DNA from: Candidatus Fermentibacteraceae bacterium
Lineage (GTDB): Bacteria > Fermentibacterota > Fermentibacteria > Fermentibacterales > JCC-6
Reading direction: 5' to 3'
Assembly (NCBI GenBank): GCA_029932015.1
Contig: JAOZQW010000018.1
Coordinates: 1-15,608 of the forward strand
DNA length: 15,608 nt
Made by a program: the position numbers and the translations under genes. Every line of letters begins with the position of its first letter. The stretch's first letter is position 1. The notes below the pieces were generated by a model. The model made no database searches and was not told where the DNA came from. It saw only the letters and a list, made by a program, of their open reading frames with translations. Shown here in pieces: positions 7,101 through 14,321 of the stretch.

Positions 7101-10100
7101 CTGTACTTCAGGACAACGAGTGTCTGATCATCGCCCTGGGAAGTTCCTTCAGAGTGCTCAGTTATGGAGTCCAGCAGGCTGTTGACTATTTTCCTGGCGG
7201 AGAGGTCCCTTGAATCGAGAACAAGATCCCTCAATCTGTCCAGACCGTACTCCTCCCCATCGATGCTCATGGCCTCCGTAAGACCGTCCGTATAAAGGAT
7301 CAGAACATCCCCCGGTTCCAGCTTCTCTGTGCCGAACGTGTATTCTGCTTCAGGCAGGAGACCAAGGATCAATCCGCCGATATCAAGTATCGAAACGCTC
7401 CCACCCCTCCTGATGAGGAGTGGAGGATTGTGACCGGCATTGACATAGGTAAGCGTACCGCTGTCCAGTTCCAGGACACTGTAGAATAGTCCTGTCAGTA
7501 TCGGATCACTCTCGGTGGAAGTGGATGAGTCGTTGACCCTCGCGATGATCTCATTGATCGAGAAGAGGCTCTTGACATATGCGTCGAGATTGCCCTTCAG
7601 ACTTGCCATGGTCAGAGCGGCTGGAATCCCTTTACCTACAACATCCGCTATTGCGATCCCCATGTTCCTGCCGGGAAGCATGAAGAAGTCATAGTAATCC
7701 CCTCCGACCTCTCTCGCCGGACGATAGAATATCTCGATATCGAACCTTTCAGGGGACGGAGGCTGATCAGGCAGGAGATCCAGCTGGATCTTCCTCGCCA
7801 TACCGAGTTCCTCAGCAAGCGCGGGACCAGCCATATGCCTGTCCAGTAGAATATCGGGAATACGCTTTCGGAGAATATCAGAAGTGAGCAGAGCAGGAGT
7901 ACCTGTCACGAGACGAATTGCTTCAAGCCGGACGTTCCTGTCGCCATCAGCAAGTATCTCGACCAGCTTTTCCTCTATCTCTGTTCCGGAGCAGAGAGCA
8001 AGACACCTGCCGATCCCTCGTATCACCTCGAGTTTGACCTCGGGAGAGGGATCGTCAAGGTACTTCAGTACGAAACGGCTCTGCTCCTCGACCGAGAGAG
8101 CAGTATTCCTGAGAATACCTGCAAGCGTCCTGGCTCTTACGAACGGCGCATCATCATCGAGGAGAGCTTCAATCAGGCCGGCCACTTCACTGCTGATATC
8201 AGGGGCGAATTCGCCCAGTGTCTCACCAACTGCAGCTCTGACTGATCTCTCGGGATCGTCTGCGAGGGAAGTGAGCATTCCTGCGGTGTCCTCTGTGTAG
8301 TCTCCAAGCAGTCGAATGGCCCTGGCCAGAGCCTTCCTGATCTCGGGTGAGGAGTCTCGAACGATCCTATCCAGAAGCTCTGATCCCATCTCACCGAATT
8401 CGGCTCTGTTCCAGACAAGGAAGAGCGGCAGCCAGGATCGAGCCTCTACATCACCAGAGGAGAGAATCCAGTCCATCTCTCTAACAGAGGCATCCAACAG
8501 GTCAACTCTTCCTCTCTGGATGAGCTGGCTGAGCGCATCGATACCCTCATGCCTGCTGGAAGCCAATATAGAGCGCACTAGCGCTCCTCTCGTTGACTCA
8601 TCCATTATCCCGAAGTAGCTGAGTACCATGCTCGCAAAGGCTCTGTTGCCGGTAACCTCATCATCCACAATACGCCAGATACCCTGTCTTTCTTCAGGCT
8701 CAAGTGAAAGGTAGTTCATCAGCATACACTGGGTTACGGGAAGCAGGTCATCCCTGTCGAGATCCTCCGCAAGGAGTTCTCTCACCTCCCTCTTGAACAG
8801 CCTGAGTCTGGCACCGATCTGCCAGGCCAGCCTCCCCTTGCCACCCTTGGAGAGCTTGCTGATCAGTACCCAGAGAAAATCATGGAATTCAGGACTCAGT
8901 TCTTCAGGCCGCCTGTTCAGAAGACCCCATGTCAGGGCCACGAGTCCCCTGGCATCGGCTCCCTCCAGGACAGAGTTCACCAGCGAGAGCTCCTCCTCAG
9001 AGAGCTCAGGGAACATCGTGCCAAGATAAAGAAGAACGATGGATCGTACTTCAGGCGACTCATCCTGCATCAGCTTCCGGTAGATCTGCTCGCCCTTCTC
9101 AGTCAGTCCCCACATCGTGAGACCCTGCAAAAGCCTGGATCTGACAAGCGCCTCAGGATCGTCAGCAGTGGACATCACGAGATCGCTCAGTGCAGGAGAC
9201 TCAACTACCCAGGGCTTACCCAGGGGCTCGGCAACCGCGGCCCTGACCTCCGCAGTCCCGGTGCTCATGAGCCTTCTGCATAGACTGGCTACGGCAGGGT
9301 CGATCTGCCCCGGCGACCGAAGGAGTGTGTGCATGACATCCATGATATTGTCCCTTGAATCCTCATCCGTGATGTTGATGAAGACCCTGGAACGCAGTTC
9401 AACAGGAAGATCGAGATAGAATCCGGCAAGAAAGTACCCCGCCCTTCGCAATCCGGGCTCATTACTTTCAAAAAGAGTGTCAGCCAGTATCCGCATCACA
9501 GGCGCGTTCTGGCGGAGGAGGTTTCGGACCGTCTCGTCAACAGCCCACATCTTCATAGTATCAGTTGTGGCAATGTAGCCCTCTCCCCCTCCGGATATCC
9601 TCCTGAACGGGGCTATGCTCTTAAAAGCGAGAGAGCGGGAATAAAGCTTCTCGAGTTGCTTCTTCGAGGGCAGAGAGCCTGTTTCCATGAGAAGAAGCCG
9701 TTCCCAGAGGCTGAACAGTGTTCTCTTGAATACGGCCTCGGGCACGATGGGATCGAAAGCAGCCAGCAGGAGAAGACTGGCCATTTCAACAGGTTCCAGA
9801 GAGCCATACCACTCAAGTGCCTCACGGCCCTGCTGAAGCCTCCATTGCCTTTCTTCTCCCGGTTCGGGGAGTCTGATATGAGCATCACCATACTGGTTGA
9901 AAATGTCGGCAATAGTTGAGAAGGATGTGGCCAGGACCAGCCTTCTCCGTGATTCAGTTGTCCGTATCATCATCGAAAGGACGACAGACCAGAGACCGGC
10001 TGGATAGATGGGGATCATCCTCCGAAGAGTGTCCAGGTCAAGGAAAACCGCACAATCCTCCGGTCCTGTGAGCAAACTCTCGACGTGGTTGACATCAAGA

Positions 10101-10711
10101 TCCATCGTAATGATCTCGATGGGATTGAGCCCATCCTCGGCGGATTCAATGAGGAGTTTCCTGGCAATGGTAGTCTTCCCGGCTCCCAGAAAACCACTGA
10201 GACAGACAACGCCCCTTCTCAGAAACACCTCTCTGGCCCTTGAGTAGATCTCCTCGTTGACCGGAGAAGCTTCCGAGTCGCTGTATGAATCCAGGAGCTC
10301 CCTGCCCTTGGGGAACGAAAAGGTCTCTCTTCGAAGTTCCCTGATCCAATCCTGGACCTGATTGAAAATAAGCTGTCTACCCTCTGCAGGAGAAGAAAAG
10401 GACCAGCATCGTTCATGCTCGGATAGCTCCAGCACAATAGTGTCGCCTTCAGGAGGCTGGCCAAAACAGAGAGCGGCTATAGGCACATTCCTGCGGAAAG
10501 CCTGAAAGAAGATGTTTCTCAGTGAAGAAGTTGGAGGTCCTCCGAATATGAGCAGGAGAGCGTCCGGGGCTGACTCATTCCTGTCGGATAGTGTGAGTGA
10601 GTCTGCCCATCTCGGAGGTTCAAGGGAAAGCGCATCACTCAGCAACAGGTCCGAGATCCCGGCAGGGAGATCGGAGCGGTCAGGGACAACGACGAATCTG
10701 AAACTGTTCAC
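7097..10711 (-). CDS. P-loop NTPase / HEAT-repeat / SpoIIE-type PP2C phosphatase fusion
   Basis: This 1204-residue protein has three recognisable parts and no transmembrane segment. Residues 1-130 form an unassigned alpha/beta domain (DALLLIFGGPP...IAALCF). Residues 165-300 contain a Walker A, LSGFLGAGKTT (171-181), a possible Walker B at AVFLDLD (221-227) and a sensor-like VLATS (259-263). The layout resembles STAND or AAA-type NTPases, but assignment to a named clade is inference. Residues about 440-945 hold many HEAT-like helical pairs (PEVRSIVLLYLG, PEIRKALARAIRLLG, RSVRAAVGETLGEFA, PEVKLEVIRGIG, RNVRLEAIRLV). Residues 960-1204 are a complete SpoIIE/RsbU phosphatase with GGDYYD (1003-1008), DVVGKG (1023-1028), NAGHNPP, YTDG (1140-1143) and GDDQT (1193-1197), so all metal-binding Asp positions are kept. 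It would dephosphorylate a STAS protein, probably the one encoded upstream. GTG start with no clear Shine-Dalgarno. Confidence 0.9.
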   Translation of the reverse strand: MNSFRFVVVPDRSDLPAGISDLLLSDALSLEPPRWADSLTLSDRNESAPDALLLIFGGPPTSSLRNIFFQAFRRNVPIAALCFGQPPEGDTIVLELSEHERCWSFSSPAEGRQLIFNQVQDWIRELRRETFSFPKGRELLDSYSDSEASPVNEEIYSRAREVFLRRGVVCLSGFLGAGKTTIARKLLIESAEDGLNPIEIITMDLDVNHVESLLTGPEDCAVFLDLDTLRRMIPIYPAGLWSVVLSMMIRTTESRRRLVLATSFSTIADIFNQYGDAHIRLPEPGEERQWRLQQGREALEWYGSLEPVEMASLLLLAAFDPIVPEAVFKRTLFSLWERLLLMETGSLPSKKQLEKLYSRSLAFKSIAPFRRISGGGEGYIATTDTMKMWAVDETVRNLLRQNAPVMRILADTLFESNEPGLRRAGYFLAGFYLDLPVELRSRVFINITDEDSRDNIMDVMHTLLRSPGQIDPAVASLCRRLMSTGTAEVRAAVAEPLGKPWVVESPALSDLVMSTADDPEALVRSRLLQGLTMWGLTEKGEQIYRKLMQDESPEVRSIVLLYLGTMFPELSEEELSLVNSVLEGADARGLVALTWGLLNRRPEELSPEFHDFLWVLISKLSKGGKGRLAWQIGARLRLFKREVRELLAEDLDRDDLLPVTQCMLMNYLSLEPEERQGIWRIVDDEVTGNRAFASMVLSYFGIMDESTRGALVRSILASSRHEGIDALSQLIQRGRVDLLDASVREMDWILSSGDVEARSWLPLFLVWNRAEFGEMGSELLDRIVRDSSPEIRKALARAIRLLGDYTEDTAGMLTSLADDPERSVRAAVGETLGEFAPDISSEVAGLIEALLDDDAPFVRARTLAGILRNTALSVEEQSRFVLKYLDDPSPEVKLEVIRGIGRCLALCSGTEIEEKLVEILADGDRNVRLEAIRLVTGTPALLTSDILRKRIPDILLDRHMAGPALAEELGMARKIQLDLLPDQPPSPERFDIEIFYRPAREVGGDYYDFFMLPGRNMGIAIADVVGKGIPAALTMASLKGNLDAYVKSLFSINEIIARVNDSSTSTESDPILTGLFYSVLELDSGTLTYVNAGHNPPLLIRRGGSVSILDIGGLILGLLPEAEYTFGTEKLEPGDVLILYTDGLTEAMSIDGEEYGLDRLRDLVLDSRDLSARKIVNSLLDSITEHSEGTSQGDDQTLVVLKYR

Positions 10712-10713
10712 AT

Positions 10714-10725
10714 CCGGTGAACCGG
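10714..10725 (-). promoter_or_regulatory. Small GC hairpin in the phosphatase translation start region
   Basis: In the mRNA, CCGG-TTCA-CCGG can fold into a 4-bp stem with a tetraloop. It lies wholly within the 16-nt gap between the kinase stop and the phosphatase GTG, where a Shine-Dalgarno would be expected and none is seen. An out-of-frame ATG followed at once by TGA sits 2 nt before the GTG. The structure may lower translation of the phosphatase relative to the two upstream proteins. The stem is short, so this is tentative. Confidence 0.35.
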
Positions 10726-10727
10726 TC

Positions 10728-11141
10728 TCAGTTCAGGGGCCAGATTAGGGTGACCCTGGTCTTTCCTTCGGGAGTGAGACCATACTCGACCCAACGGGCC
10801 AGATTCCTGGCAATGAGTACTCCTCTGCCCCTGGTTGAGAGCAGCTCCTCTCCTTCCCCCGGTCTGAAACCCGGTGCGTTCTCTGGAGCCCATGTGCCCT
10901 CATCATCGATAAAGAACCTTATCCGGCTATCGAAGGAATCAACACTGATGGTGACCATCTTCCCGGGATCGGAGCCGTTGCCGTGCTCCATTCCGTTCTT
11001 GACGAGTTCAATAACAGAGACGGATAACGACGAGAGTTCATCCTCCTCCACCCCGGCGGCAGCGCCGAGACCCTCTATGAATATCTGAAGGGGCTCCAGT
11101 ACAGCGAACTCGCTCGGGAGCTGTATCTGTATACCTCGCAC
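10728..11141 (-). CDS. RsbW/SpoIIAB-type serine kinase (anti-sigma factor-like), HATPase_c
   Basis: This 137-residue stand-alone GHKL ATPase has the N box ELVKNGMEHGN (45-55, with E45, N49 and H53), the G1-like IDDEGTW (78-84) and the G2 lid TRGRGVLIARNL (103-114). The fold and length are those of RsbW/SpoIIAB kinases, which phosphorylate a partner STAS protein and bind either it or a target such as a sigma factor. The gene starts at GTG, with GGGGAG 5 nt upstream, and only 2 nt separate it from the STAS stop (TAATTGTG). The phosphatase gene follows after 16 nt. The three genes therefore form one translational block. No sigma factor gene is adjacent, so the final target is not visible. Kinase activity is inferred from the family. 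Confidence 0.92.
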   Translation of the reverse strand: MRGIQIQLPSEFAVLEPLQIFIEGLGAAAGVEEDELSSLSVSVIELVKNGMEHGNGSDPGKMVTISVDSFDSRIRFFIDDEGTWAPENAPGFRPGEGEELLSTRGRGVLIARNLARWVEYGLTPEGKTRVTLIWPLN

Positions 11142-11143
11142 AA

Positions 11144-11485
11144 TTACTCCCCGAAACTCGCGAGAGCTTCCGTTTCATCACTGAAGGTCTCGAAGATGGT
11201 GCTGAGTTTAGTGATGATGAGCAGTTCATTTATCTTCTTGGTTGCGTTCAGGATTTTCAGGGCACCGCCTGCACGGCTGAGTGTAGTATGGCCGGACACA
11301 ATTATCCCGAGGCCTGAGCTGTCCATCCAGCTGACTTTTCCCAGATCAAGCAGTACGCTGTCGATATCCTGATTCACAGCGTTCTGGAAGGCGGTCTTGA
11401 CGTTCATGAGGTCCGGACCACCGATGACCTTGCCGGAGAGGGAGATGATAAGAACACCATCCTTCATTTTCTCATGGATCTTCAA
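11144..11485 (-). CDS. STAS-domain anti-anti-sigma-factor-like protein (RsbV/SpoIIAA family)
   Basis: This 113-residue single-domain protein has the STAS fold. VSWMDSSGLGIIVSG (51-65) contains the phosphorylation site: D55 is followed by S56, which corresponds to S58 of B. subtilis SpoIIAA. In the family, the unphosphorylated form binds the RsbW-type kinase and releases its target, and a SpoIIE/RsbU phosphatase restores that form; both partners are encoded immediately downstream. The start is TTG at 11485, backed by a perfect AAGGAGGT 5 nt upstream. The first ATG in frame (11467) would remove the first beta-strand residues and has no such site. This is the first gene of the long minus-strand run and has its own candidate promoter. 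Confidence 0.93.
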   Translation of the reverse strand: MKIHEKMKDGVLIISLSGKVIGGPDLMNVKTAFQNAVNQDIDSVLLDLGKVSWMDSSGLGIIVSGHTTLSRAGGALKILNATKKINELLIITKLSTIFETFSDETEALASFGE

Positions 11486-11490
11486 TTCAA

Positions 11491-11498
11491 ACCTCCTT
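11491..11498 (-). promoter_or_regulatory. Strong Shine-Dalgarno deciding the TTG start of the STAS gene
   Basis: The mRNA reads AAGGAGGT, 5 nt before TTG AAG ATC. It is the best ribosome binding site in the window and supports the TTG at 11485 over the later ATG. Confidence 0.85.
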
Positions 11499-11541
11499 GG
11501 CTCCCATTGAATGCGGTCTCATTTCATGCCTCTTCCTCTCG

Positions 11542-11569
11542 AATATATCCGCAGGCTGAAAATAGACAA
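11542..11569 (-). promoter_or_regulatory. Candidate sigma70-type promoter of the STAS-to-cysS run
   Basis: On the minus strand, TTGTCT (11569-11564, 4 of 6 to consensus) is followed after 16 nt by TATATT (11547-11542, 5 of 6). The 123-nt gap between the GT2 gene and the STAS gene is the only sizeable non-coding stretch in this strand block, and the predicted start would give a 5' leader of about 50 nt. Confidence 0.5.
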
Positions 11570-11584
11570 ATTCCAGATCGGCTG

Positions 11585-11606
11585 TTTTACATGCGCGACA
11601 TGAAAA
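11585..11606. repeat. Inverted repeat upstream of the STAS-operon promoter
   Basis: TTTTaCATG-CGCGA-CATGAAAA forms arms of 8 paired bases with one bulged A around a 5-base centre. It lies about 16 bp upstream of the predicted -35 box and just after the GT2 stop codon. No T-run follows on the minus strand, so a protein-binding site is more likely than an intrinsic terminator; it could also be a weak terminator for leftward GT2 transcription. Confidence 0.4.
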
Positions 11607-11608
11607 TT

Positions 11609-12622
11609 CTAGGAACAAATGACGAAATCCCGCCATTCGACAAGTCCTGAGGAGTGCAGGTATCCCTCGATCTCCATCTTTGCTCCGGGAGCCCTGACGG
11701 CCACTATGACTGGAAGGGACCAGTCTCCGACAGCCTCAGGAGGAACCACCTGTTTTCCTCGCAGCAGAGTACCTTCGCGGGATTTATCCGGGTCGATGAA
11801 GGCCTCTATCTCGAATCCCTCCCTCATCAGATACTTCGAAAGTCTCTTCGCGGTCTGGCCTGCACCCGCAATCAGTACTCTTCCACCGCTCCTTCGCACA
11901 GATGGCACCCAGTGAAGATACTTCGCCTTGAGCCGGTAGAATGATGAGAGAGAGTAGGCTGAACTGGTCCTTGAGAGTCGGTCAGGTCTTTCACGCCAGT
12001 GGAGGAGGACTTCCGGAACCTTCTGGAATCGGAAACCCTCCTTCCAGAGTCTGAGCCAGAGTTCGTAGTCCTCTGGAAGCTCTCTCTCTGTATAGCCGCC
12101 GGCATCGGAAACACTCTCTCTATGAAAAAACGCACTCGGATGAGGGATCGGACTCTCGGTAAACAGCCCCATCTCGATCTCATCAGGATCTATGAGGCTG
12201 TTGACCCAATTCTCATAGACCCTGTATCCGTCAGAGACCATCTCCTCCGGGAAGCAATGCACCAGGCAGGAGATCACTGTTCGAGGTCCGAGCCTCACTG
12301 CCTCCTGCAGCTGCAGTTCAAGTCTCCGAGGAAGAGAGATATCATCGGCATCCATCCTGGCCGCCCACGGAGCCCTCGCTTCCGAGAGCGCCGTATTCAG
12401 GGCATCAACCAGACCTCTGCCGGAACATTCAATGCACCTGAACCTTGTATCAGAACGGGCAAAGGCGGCAGCAATGGACAGGGAACCGTCAGTGGAACCG
12501 TCGTTCACCATAAGCACTTCTATATCATCGAGAGTTTGTCGTCTGAGAGAATCCAGGGCCTCGCCGAGAAAGAGTTCCTCATCCCGGTACGGGAGGAGTA
12601 CAGAGACCAGAGGCGAGGTCAA
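11609..12622 (-). CDS. GT2 family glycosyltransferase with C-terminal Rossmann-like domain
   Basis: This 337-residue GT-A enzyme begins SPLVSVLLPYRDEE. It has NDGSTD (40-45) for nucleotide binding, the DxD-type metal site MDADD (90-94) and ELPEDYELWLRLWKEG (181-196) with the catalytic-base region. No transmembrane helix is seen. From about residue 247, VLIAGAGQTAKRLSKYL followed by IEAFIDPDKS looks like a Rossmann nucleotide-binding fold of the PglD/CoA-binding kind, an uncommon appendage for a GT2. The family builds polysaccharide or glycan chains; donor and acceptor are unknown. An ATG at 12697 exists but overlaps the TlpA-like gene by 79 nt and adds 25 atypical residues. The TTG at 12622 overlaps the TGA stop of that gene (TTGA) and has GGAGG 10 nt upstream, so it is preferred. 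Coupling to the redox genes may be positional only. Confidence 0.85.
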   Translation of the reverse strand: MTSPLVSVLLPYRDEELFLGEALDSLRRQTLDDIEVLMVNDGSTDGSLSIAAAFARSDTRFRCIECSGRGLVDALNTALSEARAPWAARMDADDISLPRRLELQLQEAVRLGPRTVISCLVHCFPEEMVSDGYRVYENWVNSLIDPDEIEMGLFTESPIPHPSAFFHRESVSDAGGYTERELPEDYELWLRLWKEGFRFQKVPEVLLHWRERPDRLSRTSSAYSLSSFYRLKAKYLHWVPSVRRSGGRVLIAGAGQTAKRLSKYLMREGFEIEAFIDPDKSREGTLLRGKQVVPPEAVGDWSLPVIVAVRAPGAKMEIEGYLHSSGLVEWRDFVICS

Positions 12623-13434
12623 GGAGAGAGAGCCTCCACAGCCTGAAGAAGTTCTTCCACACTCCTGGAGGGTCTCCCGCAGGCATCCCCTACGCATGGC
12701 TGCGCATAGGGATAGCCGGAAGCGGGCAGGTACAGTGAATCAAGCATAGCGAGATCATCAGGATCCGCCGGATCGAAAATGTCCACTCCCTCCTCACCTG
12801 CCAGCTCGATAGAGAGCTCGATCAGCTGGAGTGTCAGCGACTCCGCAGGATCACCAGCTACATTGATATGAAGCACATAATCTCCATGGTCCTCTACTGA
12901 AGATGTGTCAGGCAGATCCACCCCGGACAGGGCATTCTCGAAGAACTCAATGCTCCTTGCTCCATAGATCCTCGATGTCTCTGCTCCATCGGTATCGAGA
13001 AACAGCGTGATGGGAAGCACATCAGCAAGCTCCCACTCCGCTTTCAACCGCTGCGCCTCCTCCTGGTTCAGCCAGACCACAGGCATTGAAACACTGAAAG
13101 CCTCCCTGAATTCCAGGAGTGTTTCCAGATCTGGATCACCGATATCAACAGCGATTGCCTGGATACCTCCGTTGCTCTCAGCATAAACCATGTCTATCTC
13201 AGGCAGTTCGCCCACGCAGGGTGTACACCATGTGGCCCAGAAATTGATCAGTACAGGTCTTCCACCCGCCTCGGAGATCAGACTGTCAAGACCTGACCTC
13301 CCCAGAATCAGCATCCCCTGCTCGGAAGGACGATCATGCCGGGAATGTCCGCTTATGCTCACTACCACAGGGACCAGAAAGAGAAGCACAAGAGGGATCC
13401 AGAGCCAGTCCAGCACCCGCTTATGTTTTCTCAT
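12619..13434 (-). CDS. TlpA/ResA-like membrane-anchored thioredoxin with an extra C-terminal domain
   Basis: This 271-residue protein has one N-terminal transmembrane helix (about residues 9-27) after a positively charged start, so the rest should face the outside of the cytoplasmic membrane. The thioredoxin fold follows: VLINFWATWCTPC with redox CxxC at C70 and C73, and the cis-proline at VLPIT (P141). Ordinary TlpA/ResA proteins end soon after the fold, near residue 170 here. This one continues for about 100 residues with an alpha/beta region and a second cysteine pair CVGDAC (C247, C252). The extra pair could form a disulfide or be a relay or substrate site; that is inference. Its ATG overlaps the stop of the polyferredoxin gene by 4 nt. 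The pairing suggests that electrons pass from the membrane Fe-S protein to this thioredoxin. Confidence 0.9.
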   Translation of the reverse strand: MRKHKRVLDWLWIPLVLLFLVPVVVSISGHSRHDRPSEQGMLILGRSGLDSLISEAGGRPVLINFWATWCTPCVGELPEIDMVYAESNGGIQAIAVDIGDPDLETLLEFREAFSVSMPVVWLNQEEAQRLKAEWELADVLPITLFLDTDGAETSRIYGARSIEFFENALSGVDLPDTSSVEDHGDYVLHINVAGDPAESLTLQLIELSIELAGEEGVDIFDPADPDDLAMLDSLYLPASGYPYAQPCVGDACGRPSRSVEELLQAVEALSP

Positions 13435-14321
13435 CTGTTGGTCTCCACACCGGCCCTGGCCGTGTGATGGATAGCATCAACCGGGCATTCCCCGATGCAT
13501 CGACCGCAGCGTATGCACTCGGCGGAAGATGGATCGAGATGTATGGCAATATCCACGGGGCAGACGGTCCTGCATTTGCTGCAGTCAATACAGCTGTCAT
13601 CCACACGCATGCGGAATACGGAAAGTTTACCGCTCAGCCCCCAGAAGGCTCCCAACGGACAGAGAACTCTGCAGAACGGTCGCTTGGAAGTAATCGACCA
13701 GAGTATCACCAGGATCAGAACGGCGCTCTTCCATGTGAAGAGGAAACCTGTCTGGAATACCTCTCCCCCGCTCATCATCACGAGCGGCCAGCCCGCCTCC
13801 AGGGTTCCTGCCGGACAGATCACCTTGCAGAACCAGGGATCACCTCCAGCGCCCGGAACAGCCCTGAGTGTCATCGGGAGCAGGAAGACGAAGAGTACGA
13901 GAACTAAATACTTGCCTGCCCTCCATGAGGCCGGTACTTCTATCTTCGGCGATGGTATTTTGTACAGGAGTTCCTGCAGCATACCGAACGGACAGATCCA
14001 GCCGCATGCGACCCTGCCCGCAATGAAGCCGATTGCGAGCAGGAAGCCGAGAATACCGAGTATTGCCAGAGCATCGGGTCTTCCGGAAGCAAGCCCCCCA
14101 AGAAATCCGTCGGAGGAGACCATGCTCTGGATGGAGCCCATCGGACATGCAAGAACGCTGGAAGGGCAGGAGTAGCAGTGCAGCCCGGGGATGCAGAACA
14201 TCTTGGAGCCGCCTGTGTATATGGAAGCATCAGCCCAGCCTTTGATGTAGAGGTTACCGGCTGCCAGAGAAACAAGCTGCGTCACCCGTCTGAGCACCTC
14301 AGTCCGACCGAAACGGCCCAT
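13431..14321 (-). CDS. NapH-like membrane polyferredoxin (4Fe-4S binding protein)
   Basis: This 296-residue membrane protein belongs to the NapH/NosR-C-terminal-like family. An N-terminal cysteine block, CIPGLHCYSCP...ACP (C43, C49, C52, C59), precedes hydrophobic segments near 87-105, 136-152 and 199-212. Each is associated with a CxxxCP motif: CGWICPFG (106-113), CKVICPAG (165-172) and CRVLCPLGA (217-225). At the C terminus are two classical ferredoxin motifs, C244-x2-C-x2-C-x3-CP and C269-x2-C-x2-C-x3-CP, which should hold two 4Fe-4S clusters. An ATG 16 codons upstream (14369) lies within the CXXC micro-protein gene. The ATG at 14321 overlaps that gene's stop as TGATG and gives a start (MGRFGRTEVLRRVTQLVSL) like related proteins, so it is chosen. 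The likely role is electron transfer from the cytoplasmic face through the membrane, with the TlpA-like protein as possible acceptor. Confidence 0.9.
   Translation of the reverse strand: MGRFGRTEVLRRVTQLVSLAAGNLYIKGWADASIYTGGSKMFCIPGLHCYSCPSSVLACPMGSIQSMVSSDGFLGGLASGRPDALAILGILGFLLAIGFIAGRVACGWICPFGMLQELLYKIPSPKIEVPASWRAGKYLVLVLFVFLLPMTLRAVPGAGGDPWFCKVICPAGTLEAGWPLVMMSGGEVFQTGFLFTWKSAVLILVILWSITSKRPFCRVLCPLGAFWGLSGKLSVFRMRVDDSCIDCSKCRTVCPVDIAIHLDPSSAECIRCGRCIGECPVDAIHHTARAGVETNR

Noticed and set aside
10165..10200. Walker A LSGFLGAGKTT read as a CobW-type metal-chaperone GTPase
   Set aside because: The opening resembles CobW, but no CxCC motif or GTP-specificity motif follows, and the chain continues into HEAT repeats.
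11999..12646. 215-residue plus-strand open frame
   Set aside because: Antisense to the GT2 gene, with no recognisable domain.
12623..12697. ATG start 25 codons upstream for the GT2 gene
   Set aside because: It lies deep inside the TlpA-like gene and adds unrelated residues; the TTG overlapping the upstream stop fits better.
13495..14175. 226-residue plus-strand open frame
   Set aside because: Antisense to the polyferredoxin gene, whose ferredoxin motifs are clear; low-complexity Ser/Arg/Pro composition.
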